From Sphingobacterium sp. UGAL515B_05 (GTDB lineage: Bacteria; Bacteroidota; Bacteroidia; Sphingobacteriales; Sphingobacteriaceae), in NCBI RefSeq assembly GCF_033097525.1, contig NZ_CP109907.1:682001-746000 (forward strand): 64,000 bases of DNA. The letters run 5' to 3'. Position 1 is the stretch's first letter. Each line of letters starts with the position of its first letter. A program made the translations under genes and the position numbers. Shown here piece by piece: positions 44,565 to 52,565 of this stretch. The notes beneath the pieces were generated by a model that searched no databases, was not told where the DNA came from, and saw nothing but the letters and a program-made list of their open reading frames with translations.

Positions 44565-45446
44565 TTAGTTTAACGTTTCTACTGTACTTCCACAACTGAT
44601 CATTTGTGCACCAAAGAATGGGTTTTTCACGGCATTCTCCTTACTTAACCAATGCGCTCCCTTGCCTTCATTAAACATGGGGCAATGCTGATAATAAATA
44701 GGCCCATCCACTTTACTCACCTTCAGAAGCTCATACAACGTATTTGAAAGAGATGCAAAAGCCACACGTTGCCTAGCCACATCTTTATTTTTAGTTATAC
44801 CTGCCGCATCAGTTGCCAGCTTACCCATAACCTTCATCCATACCGTGTGTTCATCATGGCTAAGTTTATTCATATCGACAGCTTTGATTGCTGCTTGAAA
44901 TGCCTCTGCCTGAGCTGCAGCTGCCACCGCATCTGTCTTCACCAAAGCATCCTTTAGCGCAAAATAAGGATTTGTCAACAGCGCAAACGCGGTCTTTTCA
45001 TCGGCTGATTTTGTATTCGCCGAAGGTTGAATTATTGTATGTACGCCCTGGCTATGATTCGTATGATCGACCTGATGTTCAGTACCATTTTTTAATGCGG
45101 GTTTTAAGATTCGTTCATATTGTTCAGCTTTTGCCAATTGAATATAAGCATCATCTGGAGCCAGAAATTTTTCATTGTCGAACCCCGCCAATGCAATACG
45201 CTTAAGGACTTCATCCGCGCTTGTTTTTGAAGAGTCGTAGGTAACAACCGCTAGCTTGGTTGTCTGATTCCAGTCAACTTTAGCAAATTGTCCGTCCTTA
45301 CCTTCTTTTTCAATGATCGTTTTAACAGCCGGTGTATTTCCAAAAACCTTTACAGTCGCTGTCTTTGCATTTTTAATTTGTGCATGTGTATGTTGGGTGG
45401 ATAGTAATACTGGGATTACCAAACCAAGTAATGAAATTAATCTCAT
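44565..45446 (-). CDS. HMA-like plus DUF3347 periplasmic protein
   Basis: Signal peptide (residues 1-22, ending THA). Residues about 30-95 have the ferredoxin-like pattern of a heavy-metal-associated domain (TATVKVFGNTPAVKTIIEKE to SADEVLKRIALAGFDNEKFL), but the metal-binding CxxC is absent; GNTPAV takes its place. A His-rich linker (HQVDHTNHSQGVH) follows at about 125-137, then a DUF3347 domain (about 155-293) with YYQHCPMFNEGKGAHWLS and CGSTVETLN. Domain order and context suggest a copper chaperone or sensor-like periplasmic protein in which His, not Cys, residues bind the metal; that is inference. Confidence 0.82.
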   Translation of the reverse strand: MRLISLLGLVIPVLLSTQHTHAQIKNAKTATVKVFGNTPAVKTIIEKEGKDGQFAKVDWNQTTKLAVVTYDSSKTSADEVLKRIALAGFDNEKFLAPDDAYIQLAKAEQYERILKPALKNGTEHQVDHTNHSQGVHTIIQPSANTKSADEKTAFALLTNPYFALKDALVKTDAVAAAAQAEAFQAAIKAVDMNKLSHDEHTVWMKVMGKLATDAAGITKNKDVARQRVAFASLSNTLYELLKVSKVDGPIYYQHCPMFNEGKGAHWLSKENAVKNPFFGAQMISCGSTVETLN

Positions 45447-45517
45447 GATTATGATATGTAGTATATAAAAGAATACTGACGAAAAACCCTTCTACAGCGA
45501 TTTACTGTATCTGCGTA

Positions 45518-45536
45518 TTGAATCCGATAGATTCAA
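45518..45536. repeat. 7-bp inverted repeat inside the copper operon
   Basis: TTGAATC (45518-45524) and GATTCAA (45530-45536) with a 5-nt spacer, in the 173-bp gap between the Cys/His-rich gene and the HMA-like gene. Possible internal operator or processing site. Confidence 0.3.
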
Positions 45537-45619
45537 AGGGATTTTCATAAGCTAAATAAACGGGGTTTTGGATAGAGAAACCGATCCAAAAAGACATAGC
45601 ATGGGCTATCAGTCTAACT

Positions 45620-46024
45620 TTAAGCGATCTGAGGAGGTTGCCAAATGGAAAAATAGGCATCTGCGCAATAAGGTTGTTTATAACGCGCATAAGCGTTTAA
45701 TGCATCAGCATGCAAGGGTAAAATAAGCTGAGCTTCGATTACTGAAACAATAGGATTACATTGCAGGGAGGTACGACATGATTTTTCGCTACAATGTTTA
45801 CCACAGTCATCCCCATGGTGATCTGATTTTGACAATTCAGCTCTTTCATCTTTACAACAATCTTCTGTTCCGACGTCTTTTACATGTTGTCTTTCATCAA
45901 GACAACATGATTTTTCTTCCTGTTTTGGCTTTTCGGACGATTCGTGGCAGGCAAATAACCTATGGGGTGCTAAAAAAAGCCCCAGCATACAGATTATAAA
46001 TACGATATTGCGTTTTGCCCACAT
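45620..46024 (-). CDS. Cys/His-rich small exported protein, first gene of the copper operon
   Basis: A 134-residue protein with a signal peptide (MWAKRNIVFIICMLGLFLAP then a cleavage region before HESSEK). The mature part has many Cys and His residues (SCCLDERQHVKD, EDCCKDERAE, HHGDDCGKHCSEKSC), then a more ordered C-terminal stretch with QPYCADAYFSIWQPPQIA. Such small proteins of unknown name are common at the head of Bacteroidota copper and heavy-metal islands. Metal sequestration is likely, and the identity of the metal (copper) comes from the neighbours. The gap to the next gene is 173 bp. Confidence 0.7.
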   Translation of the reverse strand: MWAKRNIVFIICMLGLFLAPHRLFACHESSEKPKQEEKSCCLDERQHVKDVGTEDCCKDERAELSKSDHHGDDCGKHCSEKSCRTSLQCNPIVSVIEAQLILPLHADALNAYARYKQPYCADAYFSIWQPPQIA

Positions 46025-46087
46025 AACGGATTAAATTTGATAAGTAGAGATGTGCTACTTTGGAGGTAAATTTCGGTAGAATTTACG

Positions 46088-46101
46088 ATTGTACAATTGT
46101 A
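46088..46101. promoter_or_regulatory. Palindrome upstream of the copper operon
   Basis: ATTGTACAAT (46088-46097) and TACAATTGTA (46092-46101) are two overlapping perfect palindromes, 64 bp before the first copper-operon gene. A possible operator; the regulator is not in the window. Confidence 0.35.
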
Positions 46102-46170
46102 ATATTTCCTATTTTGTTTATAATATTTTGATTTGCTGTATTTCCGATTCTCGGCCTGACCACATAAAAA

Positions 46171-46977
46171 CTATTTTTCGAGTCCTTTGATCCAGTTAAG
46201 CATCAACAGACAGCCCGGTGCATACACTCCTCCATGATCAAAACCCTGCAGTTGGTACAACGAGGTTTTGGTATGTCCAACCTGTTTTAAGATCGCCGCC
46301 AAATGTGCGTTTTCCTCAAACCGTGCGGCCATTTCCAATTGTTGATCGCCAGTGATCAGGAGAATTGGCGGTGCATCCTTCCGTGCAAAAGAAAGTGGTG
46401 CAAACTGATCAATCTGGGGGATCACCATAGATTGACCACGTTCCTTTTTAATTGTATAATGCGTATTTGTTTGCCCACTAATCGGCGCCAGCCCTTTTAT
46501 ATTATTTGCATCAACACCAAATTTTTGAAGGTAATGCTTATCCAAACCAACCATTAAAGCCAGGTATCCGCCTGCAGAATGCCCCGACACATAAATTTTT
46601 GAGGGATCTCCACCATAGCTGGCAATATGTGAAAATGTCCATGCAACAGCCTCAGCAGCATCTTCAATATAGCTCGGCGATTTCGCTTTGGGGCTTAGCC
46701 GATAATTTACCGCTACAACCGCTACACCTTTCTCTTTAAGTTCAAGTGGAATAAATTTATTTCCCTCCTCTAGTCCACCGCCATGAAACCATACAATGGT
46801 AGCAAAATTTTTACGGTCAGTCGGGATATAGATATCCAATTTACAACGTTCTTTCTTATAAGAATCTGGTTCATCAGGTTTACAATAGGCAACGTCGGTT
46901 GTCGTTTTATATTGCTGCGCAAAAATTAAACCCGGTGAAAACAGAAAAAAGAAGATAAAAAGCAATTTGGAGGACAT
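46171..46977 (-). CDS. Exported alpha/beta hydrolase (esterase, HSL-like)
   Basis: Signal peptide (residues 1-20, ending IFA). The oxyanion motif HGGG (65-68), nucleophile S134 in GHSAGG, a probable acid Asp in LLITGDQQLEM (about 210) and catalytic His in GFDHGG (about 249) form the complete set for the carboxylesterase/BD-FAE group. At 268 residues it is a typical small secreted esterase, perhaps acting on acetylated sugars or xenobiotic esters. It is divergent from the SRPBCC gene, with 178 bp between them, and is separate from the copper operon by 146 bp, on the same strand. Confidence 0.88.
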   Translation of the reverse strand: MSSKLLFIFFFLFSPGLIFAQQYKTTTDVAYCKPDEPDSYKKERCKLDIYIPTDRKNFATIVWFHGGGLEEGNKFIPLELKEKGVAVVAVNYRLSPKAKSPSYIEDAAEAVAWTFSHIASYGGDPSKIYVSGHSAGGYLALMVGLDKHYLQKFGVDANNIKGLAPISGQTNTHYTIKKERGQSMVIPQIDQFAPLSFARKDAPPILLITGDQQLEMAARFEENAHLAAILKQVGHTKTSLYQLQGFDHGGVYAPGCLLMLNWIKGLEK

Positions 46978-47155
46978 ATAAATCGTATTAAAGTGTTAAA
47001 TAGCTTAAAGTTAACAAAACTCAATCAAAACCATCAGGTTGCATTAAAATAAGTTTCAACTTTACACTTTTTATTATATATTGATAATTATCTGACAACA
47101 GATATAACAAAACCCAAATTTTCCTGTTATTAACTTAGAAAACATCATACATTAT

Positions 47156-47587
47156 ATGGAACAGATAAAGATTGAAACCCATATCAACGTACGCGTAGAA
47201 ACGATCTGGAATGCATATAACTCAGCCGAGGATATCATGCAATGGAACCATGCTTCAGACGATTGGCACTGTACAAGTTCAATCAATGATTTACGCATTG
47301 GCGGAAAGTTCAAAAACCGCATGGAGGCAAAAGACGGATCTATGGGCTTTGATTTTGAAGGCAGCTATACCGCACTTGAACCCTTTAAAAAAATAGCCTA
47401 CGTTATGCCAGATGGCCGTCATGTAGAAGTCAACTTCAATGCAAAAAAGTCTGCTACAGATATCACGATAATTTTTGATGCAGAAACGGAAAATCCAATT
47501 GATATGCAGCGTAATGGATGGCAGGCCATACTCGAAAATTTCAGGTCCTACGTTGAAAACACCTATGCAACAACACAACTCGGGTAA
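47156..47587 (+). CDS. SRPBCC-superfamily protein (AHSA1-like)
   Basis: A 143-residue protein opening with IKIETHINVRVETIWNAYNSAEDIMQWNHAS, the typical start of the helix-grip AHSA1/START-like group, followed by GGKFKNRMEAKDGSMGFDFEG and ending with the long C-terminal helix (NGWQAILENFRSYVENT). These proteins bind hydrophobic ligands; many Bacteroidota members are stress- or polyketide-cyclase-like with no assigned ligand. It stands alone in front of the MaoC-like gene, 169 bp away. No active site can be pointed out. Confidence 0.82.
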   Translation: MEQIKIETHINVRVETIWNAYNSAEDIMQWNHASDDWHCTSSINDLRIGGKFKNRMEAKDGSMGFDFEGSYTALEPFKKIAYVMPDGRHVEVNFNAKKSATDITIIFDAETENPIDMQRNGWQAILENFRSYVENTYATTQLG

Positions 47588-47756
47588 TCGAATGAATGAC
47601 GAACGAACTTAGCTTGTCTTTTCATGCGATCATCTTTTAAATAAAGGATATGCTTAGGATTCTTAAAAGTATAGTTATATTTAGCCACTAATTCATCTTC
47701 CCTTCTCCATTAAAAGCGGGGAACGATACCAACAAAACGCGATAAAAAGATTACAT

Positions 47757-48215
47757 ATGACAATAATTAACAATTATGAAGAGTACAAAGCCTTTGAAGG
47801 AAAATCATTAGGCGAATCCCAATGGCATGTTATTGATCAAAAACAAATTAATCAATTTGCGGATGCAACACTTGACCACCAATGGATTCATTTAGATAGC
47901 GAAAAGGCCAAAACGGATAGTCCTTTCAAATCAACTATTGCCCATGGCTATCTGACCTTGTCCCTCATTCCTTATTTATGGAAACAAATTGCTGAAGTAA
48001 GAAATGTCAAAATGGAAATCAATTATGGGATTGAAAACCTACGTTTTGCACAACCCGTTTTGGTTGACAATGCTGTACAGCTACATACACAAGTAAAATC
48101 GGTGGTCAATCTAAGAGGGGTTGTTAAAGTTACCATTGAAGCTACATTGAAAATTAAAGACAGTGCTAAACCGGCTTACGTGGGTGATGTTATCTTTTTA
48201 TATCATTTCAATTAA
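47757..48215 (+). CDS. MaoC-like (R)-specific enoyl-CoA hydratase
   Basis: A 152-residue single hot-dog domain with the hydratase motif QFADATLDHQWIHLD (catalytic D40 and H45 in the D-x4-H spacing) and the following AHGYLTLSLIP helix. This matches bacterial MaoC/PhaJ-like enzymes that add water across (R)-enoyl-CoA or related substrates. A -7-like TATATTTA occurs about 85 bp upstream. It has no fatty-acid neighbours, so the pathway is open. Confidence 0.87.
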   Translation: MTIINNYEEYKAFEGKSLGESQWHVIDQKQINQFADATLDHQWIHLDSEKAKTDSPFKSTIAHGYLTLSLIPYLWKQIAEVRNVKMEINYGIENLRFAQPVLVDNAVQLHTQVKSVVNLRGVVKVTIEATLKIKDSAKPAYVGDVIFLYHFN

Positions 48216-48255
48216 TTCCAACATTAGACTATAGGCCATTAGCGAATTCTTATAC

Positions 48256-48720
48256 ATGCGCAATAGCTTTCAAATAAAACTTATTACAAATCATAAGGAT
48301 TATCCTTATGATTTGTTGCTTTTAGCAGACGAAACCATTCATGCAATCGACAAATACCTCTACGAATCGATGGTTTATGTTGTCTATGAAATGGTAAAAC
48401 CTATCGCTGTTTTCTGTTTATATCCGGTCAATACGGAAACATTAGAAATTAAAAACATCGCCGTATCACCAGAGTTTCAAGGCATGGGCCTCGGAAGTCA
48501 ACTACTTGATTTTATCAAGGAGAACTACCAGCAATATCCGAACCTCATTGTGGGTACCGCAGATTGTGGTCTGGCTCAAATTCGTTTTTATGAACGAAAT
48601 GGCTTTGTTAAATACGCTATCCGTAAAGATTTTTTCATCGAAAATTATGAGCGGCCTATTTATGAAAATGGTCAACTGTTGAAAGATATGATTATGCTGA
48701 AGTATACGTTAAATGCCTAA
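48256..48720 (+). CDS. GNAT-family N-acetyltransferase
   Basis: A 154-residue acetyltransferase fold with the acetyl-CoA loop in IAVSPEFQGMGLGSQLLDFI (motif A, Q-x-x-G-x-G/A pattern) and the later strand-helix RFYERNGFVKYAI (motif B, Y-Rx-NGF). The acceptor is unknown. It overlaps the convergent sulfate-exporter-like gene by 4 bp at the stop codons. It starts 40 bp after the MaoC-like gene and may be co-transcribed with it. Confidence 0.87.
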   Translation: MRNSFQIKLITNHKDYPYDLLLLADETIHAIDKYLYESMVYVVYEMVKPIAVFCLYPVNTETLEIKNIAVSPEFQGMGLGSQLLDFIKENYQQYPNLIVGTADCGLAQIRFYERNGFVKYAIRKDFFIENYERPIYENGQLLKDMIMLKYTLNA

Positions 48721-49691
48721 AGACAAAAATAAATATAGACAAGTACCGGTATTGATAATCCCAACCACAGCACTACTCCTTGTAGTATTGCTTTAAAACC
48801 TACTGCCAACAAAACCTCCCTAGACAAACTTGCTCCAATTAAAAACAAAGTTAAGGTAAGCCCCATCTTTGAAATAGGAACGACATAGCCTCCTATATGC
48901 TGAAAAAAAGGGATATAACTTGTTAAGATAACCGCCAATACAAATAGACCAATAAAATATGGTATTTTAATGCTCGTCCCTTTGGTCTTGAATGCTACAG
49001 CACTTAAACAGGCGATCGGAATAATCCATAAAGCTCTAGTTAATTTTACGGTTGTCGCGACCTGTAGTGCTTCATTACCATACTTACTTGCTGCACCAAC
49101 GACAGAACTGGTATCCTGTATAGCAACCGCACACCATAAGCCAAATTGCGTCTGGCTGAGATCAAGCAAATGACCGACAACAGGAAATACAAATAAAGCA
49201 ATGGCATTCAGTACAAATATGGTCCCTAGCGCCACACTTACTTGCTTCTCATTGGCTTTTATAGTCGGTGAAACCGCCGCAATGGCACTTCCACCACAAA
49301 TGGCCGTGCCGACAGAAATCAAATAAGCGGTTATCTTTTCCAACTTGAACAATCTACCCAATAGATAGCCCAATGATAATGTTCCGAGAATAGAAATAAC
49401 GGTTAACACAAACCCTTGCTTACCCGTTTGGATAGCCGTATCGATATTCATTCCAAAGCCAAGTCCAACGACAGAAATCTGTAACAAAATCTGTGTTGCC
49501 CTGTGATTGACTGCCAAAAAGGGATGACCGATCCATTGTGCCACAATAATACCCAAAAGTAAGGCAAGCGGGGCTGAAACAAATGGGGTAAGACATAATA
49601 CAAATAAGAGGATAAAAATGATTTCCCGAACGGAGATCTTTCGATTGAGCAGCTGCTTATAACGAATTGTCGTATTTATTTTTTTGTCCAT
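48717..49691 (-). CDS. YeiH-family putative sulfate exporter (UPF0324)
   Basis: The start is set at the ATG at 49691 (MDKKINTTIRY) because the eight residues added by the longer frame are not typical. About ten hydrophobic helices are seen, with the family sequences GFGMNIDTAIQTGKQG, GTAICGGSAIAAVSPTIKANEKQ and TLTLFLIGASLSRE. Other members are called YeiH/putative sulfate exporters in the inner membrane; the substrate is based on distant homology only. The cysE-cysM pair is only 1.6 kb away, which fits sulfur metabolism but does not prove it. Confidence 0.85.
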   Translation of the reverse strand: MDKKINTTIRYKQLLNRKISVREIIFILLFVLCLTPFVSAPLALLLGIIVAQWIGHPFLAVNHRATQILLQISVVGLGFGMNIDTAIQTGKQGFVLTVISILGTLSLGYLLGRLFKLEKITAYLISVGTAICGGSAIAAVSPTIKANEKQVSVALGTIFVLNAIALFVFPVVGHLLDLSQTQFGLWCAVAIQDTSSVVGAASKYGNEALQVATTVKLTRALWIIPIACLSAVAFKTKGTSIKIPYFIGLFVLAVILTSYIPFFQHIGGYVVPISKMGLTLTLFLIGASLSREVLLAVGFKAILQGVVLWLGLSIPVLVYIYFCL

Positions 49692-49936
49692 GACAATGAT
49701 ACATTGATTTGGCACAAAATTGAATAACTCTCAATTATTTTAAAAGACACAATTATAAATAAGTCATAACAATTAGTTATAATAAACAACTACATTTTAG
49801 TCAAAATAGCTAAAGAATACGTTATAAAAATGAAATAATCCTCATTGGTAGAACGTTAAAATATTGCGATAAATGACTATATTTCAAATAGGTTACTAAA
49901 CATTTGGATTAAACTCAACTTAATAATTATATACCG

Positions 49937-50296
49937 ATGAAACTGACAGCCGTTCATCCCAAACTGCCTATGCGCAGCAAAACCATCACAAAGAATTTTT
50001 ATCTACATAAACTTGGATTTTCATTATGTGGACCAGTCGATTACGACGGTTACCTGATGCTAAAAAAGGACCATATTGAAATTCATTTTTTTGAATTCCA
50101 AGAACTTCCACCCGAAGAAAATTATGGTATGGTTTATATACGCACAGACGATATTGATTGTCTGTATCAATCTTTTCAAGAAAATAACGTTGAGATTCAT
50201 CCGAATGGTAAACTTGAGATGAAGCCTTGGGGTCAGCGTGAGTTTTCGATTTTAGATCCCGACAGTAATCTACTAACTTTTGGCGCCGATGCTTAG
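49937..50296 (+). CDS. VOC-family (glyoxalase/bleomycin-resistance-like) protein
   Basis: A 119-residue beta-alpha-beta-beta-beta protein: FYLHKLGFSLCGPVDYDGYL, IEIHFFEFQEL, IRTDDIDCLYQSFQ and the closing strand REFSILDPDSNLLTFG, the hallmarks of VOC proteins that form a dimeric metal or ligand site (H and E residues at the expected strand positions). Bleomycin-resistance-type members bind drugs; others are glyoxalases. The activity cannot be chosen. A bidirectional-type hairpin follows at 50305-50352. Confidence 0.87.
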   Translation: MKLTAVHPKLPMRSKTITKNFYLHKLGFSLCGPVDYDGYLMLKKDHIEIHFFEFQELPPEENYGMVYIRTDDIDCLYQSFQENNVEIHPNGKLEMKPWGQREFSILDPDSNLLTFGADA

Positions 50297-50304
50297 ACAT
50301 CGAA

Positions 50305-50352
50305 AAGCCCACTAAAGATTGCTAAAACTCAGCGAAGATCCGTAGTGGGCTT
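50305..50352. terminator. Shared terminator hairpin between VOC and cysM
   Basis: AAGCCCACTA (50305-50314) and TAGTGGGCTT (50343-50352), perfect 10-bp arms, 28-nt loop. Only short T-runs on either side; probably works weakly in both directions. Confidence 0.5.
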
Positions 50353-50372
50353 GGTATTTTTTGTATGGGTAC

Positions 50373-51245
50373 TTAGCCGAAAAGGTCTGAACTCAAATAA
50401 CGATCACCTCGGTCACAGGCAATAAAGACAATAAGGCCTGCTTCGATTTCATTTGCAATTTTAAGTGCTCCGGCAAAAGCTCCGCCGGTACTCATTCCGG
50501 CAAAAACACCTTCGCGCTTGACAAGCTCGCGCGCAAACTCGGTTGCTTCCTGTTGGGATATATCGATGACACGATCTACCCTGCTCGGATCAAAAATCTT
50601 GGGCAGATACGCTTCGGGCCAACGCCGTATACCTGGTATCGAGGATTCCGGAGTAGGCTGGCAACCTACAATCTGAATAGCTGCATTTTTCTCCTTCAGA
50701 TAGATGGAGTTTCCCATAATTGTACCTGTAGTGCCCATAGCGCTTACAAAATGTGTAATCTTTCCGTCTGTATCACGCCAGATCTCAGGTCCCGTTGTCT
50801 TGATATGCGCTTCGTAATTATCCGGATTTGCAAATTGATTCAATATAAAATAACCTTCTTTTTCGGCCTTTTCTTCTGCATAATCGCGGCATATTTCCAT
50901 GGATTCCAATAAGGTAACTTTAGCACCATAAGCCTCCATCGTAAGTGTTCGCTCCCGTGTTGATGAAGCCGGCATCACAAGCTCAAGGTTAAGTCCATAT
51001 ATACCTGCAATCATAGCCAGTGCGATTCCGGTATTTCCACTCGTTGCCTCAATCAATTTGCTATCTTTTGTAATGTCACCGCGTTCCATCGCCGAGCGGA
51101 TCATATTTAGTGCCGCACGATCTTTCACTGAACCAGCAGGATTATTCCCCTCCATTTTCGCAAATATCCGCACCTTGGCATTTGTATGAAATTGTGTTAT
51201 CTCGACTAAGGGCGTATTTCCTATGGTATCTATGATATTTCCCAT
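50373..51245 (-). CDS. cysM: Cysteine synthase B (O-acetylserine sulfhydrylase)
   Basis: The start is set at the ATG at 51245, which gives MGNIIDTIGNTPLVEI, the standard N-terminus, and 290 residues. The PLP-binding K41 is in NPAGSVKDRAALNMI; the substrate loop SGNTGIALAM and the glycine-rich stretch AMGTTGTIMG are present. It joins O-acetylserine and sulfide to cysteine. The length and the TGPEIWRDT stretch favour CysM over CysK. The serine acetyltransferase gene ends 5 bp upstream, so both steps are co-transcribed. Confidence 0.93.
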   Translation of the reverse strand: MGNIIDTIGNTPLVEITQFHTNAKVRIFAKMEGNNPAGSVKDRAALNMIRSAMERGDITKDSKLIEATSGNTGIALAMIAGIYGLNLELVMPASSTRERTLTMEAYGAKVTLLESMEICRDYAEEKAEKEGYFILNQFANPDNYEAHIKTTGPEIWRDTDGKITHFVSAMGTTGTIMGNSIYLKEKNAAIQIVGCQPTPESSIPGIRRWPEAYLPKIFDPSRVDRVIDISQQEATEFARELVKREGVFAGMSTGGAFAGALKIANEIEAGLIVFIACDRGDRYLSSDLFG

Positions 51246-51250
51246 GGTAT

Positions 51251-52060
51251 CTATATTATTGGTTTCGAATCTATAAATTTTGATGTGGCCTGATGATATA
51301 CGGTGGTGTAAGGCTCTACAGAACTTGTCAACCAAACATTCCCGCCAATGACCGAATGATGGCCGATGTGTGTTTCACCGCCGAGGATTGTGGCCCCCGA
51401 ATAGATAATGACATGATCACCGATTGTCGGGTGGCGTTTTACATTGGAAAACACCTTATCAACACTCAGTGCGCCCAAGGTTACACCCTGATAAAGCTTC
51501 ACGTAATTACCAATGGTGCAGGTTTCACCGATGACTAATCCGGTGCCATGATCAATATGCAGATGATGGCCTATCGTTGCTCCGGGATGGATATCAATAC
51601 CTGTTTTGGAATGAGCATGTTCCGTCAATATGCGCGGTATCAAAGGAACACCCAAGCGATGCAGTTCATTGGCCATCCGGAAGATACAGATGGCAAAGAA
51701 ACCGGGATAAGTACGTACGACTTCTCTTTTATTCTGTGCTGCCGGATCCCCATCCATCAAGGCATCCGCATCCCAGCACATCAATTCATAAAGCTGTGGA
51801 ATCCGTTCAAAAAATTTGTGCGCTACTTCCGAATGATTACAACTTTGACAAGCTTTGGATTTGCTCAGGAGCTGCTCGAGCTCTAATTCAAATTGCTCAA
51901 AAGCGAGCTTCACATCATCGACCGATTTCATCTCGCTAGAATTTCGTTCGGGGAAGAGCACATCCACAATTCGGATAGCCCAGCCGCAGATCTTCTTGTT
52001 AGAAGGCATTTCTAGAACAGCAAGTTGCTGTTCATAGATATGTTGATAAAAATCATGCAT
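51251..52060 (-). CDS. cysE: Serine O-acetyltransferase
   Basis: The ATG at 52060 was chosen over the GTG two codons earlier. The N-terminal helical part (about 1-150) is followed by a left-handed beta-helix of hexapeptide repeats (IDIHPGATIGHHLHIDHGTG, VIGETCTIGNYVKLYQGVTL, IYSGATILGGETHIG). The His in HIDHGTG is the active-site base. It makes O-acetylserine from serine and acetyl-CoA, the first step of cysteine synthesis, in the cytoplasm. The N-terminal half is longer than in the E. coli enzyme, as in many Bacteroidota. Next to cysM it makes a complete two-gene cysteine module. Confidence 0.93.
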   Translation of the reverse strand: MHDFYQHIYEQQLAVLEMPSNKKICGWAIRIVDVLFPERNSSEMKSVDDVKLAFEQFELELEQLLSKSKACQSCNHSEVAHKFFERIPQLYELMCWDADALMDGDPAAQNKREVVRTYPGFFAICIFRMANELHRLGVPLIPRILTEHAHSKTGIDIHPGATIGHHLHIDHGTGLVIGETCTIGNYVKLYQGVTLGALSVDKVFSNVKRHPTIGDHVIIYSGATILGGETHIGHHSVIGGNVWLTSSVEPYTTVYHQATSKFIDSKPII

Positions 52061-52181
52061 CTTCACTAGTTTATTACAACAAATATACTATACAATATTG
52101 ATAGATTAAGCCTTATTATCAAAACTTAGTCCCGTTGACCATCACGTATTGTCCCCTGATCAAGCAAGCACATCTTTTAAT

Positions 52182-52565
52182 TTACAGAACCAGACGCTCA
52201 AACAGCTCCTTCAATGTTGCTTCGGGGTCTTCACATAATCCGGGATGTGATGCCGAACATTGAATCAGGGTACTCCGCTTCGCGGTCAACCATCGAAAGC
52301 GTTCCGTGATATCCAGTGCAGCAAGTTTGCCGGCATCTTTTTCGCCGTGGCAGATTCGTTGGAAAGATGAAAGATGATTTTCGATCAATTCCAATTCGAT
52401 ATCCGGACACAGCAACCGTACCTTCTGTTCATTGACAAGATAAACCATCTTCGCAAAACGATACTTACGACAATAAAGAGCTACGCCTACATTGATAAAT
52501 TCCTCTCGCTCCACCCGTGGTATCAAACGTACCACAGCATACTCATATACGGTCTTTTCTGGCAT
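52182..52565 (-). CDS. DUF3037 protein paired with HipA-like kinase
   Basis: A 127-residue cytoplasmic protein opening with YEYAVVRLIPRVEREEFINVGVALYCR, the DUF3037 start. No catalytic motif is obvious. Its start codon lies 23 bp inside the 3' end of the HipA-like gene, on the same strand, so translation is coupled. DUF3037 and HipA-like genes are often neighbours, which makes an accessory or regulatory subunit of the kinase likely. The biochemical role is unknown. Confidence 0.82.
   Translation of the reverse strand: MPEKTVYEYAVVRLIPRVEREEFINVGVALYCRKYRFAKMVYLVNEQKVRLLCPDIELELIENHLSSFQRICHGEKDAGKLAALDITERFRWLTAKRSTLIQCSASHPGLCEDPEATLKELFERLVL

Noticed and set aside
45502-45690. 62-codon minus-strand frame between the Cys/His-rich and HMA-like genes
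   Set aside because: It overlaps the Cys/His-rich gene in another frame and contains the TTGAATC inverted repeat; no recognisable protein character.
51246-51335. N-terminal extension of cysM to 51335
   Set aside because: It would overlap the cysE 3' end by 85 bp and add 30 unrelated residues; the ATG at 51245 gives the standard start.
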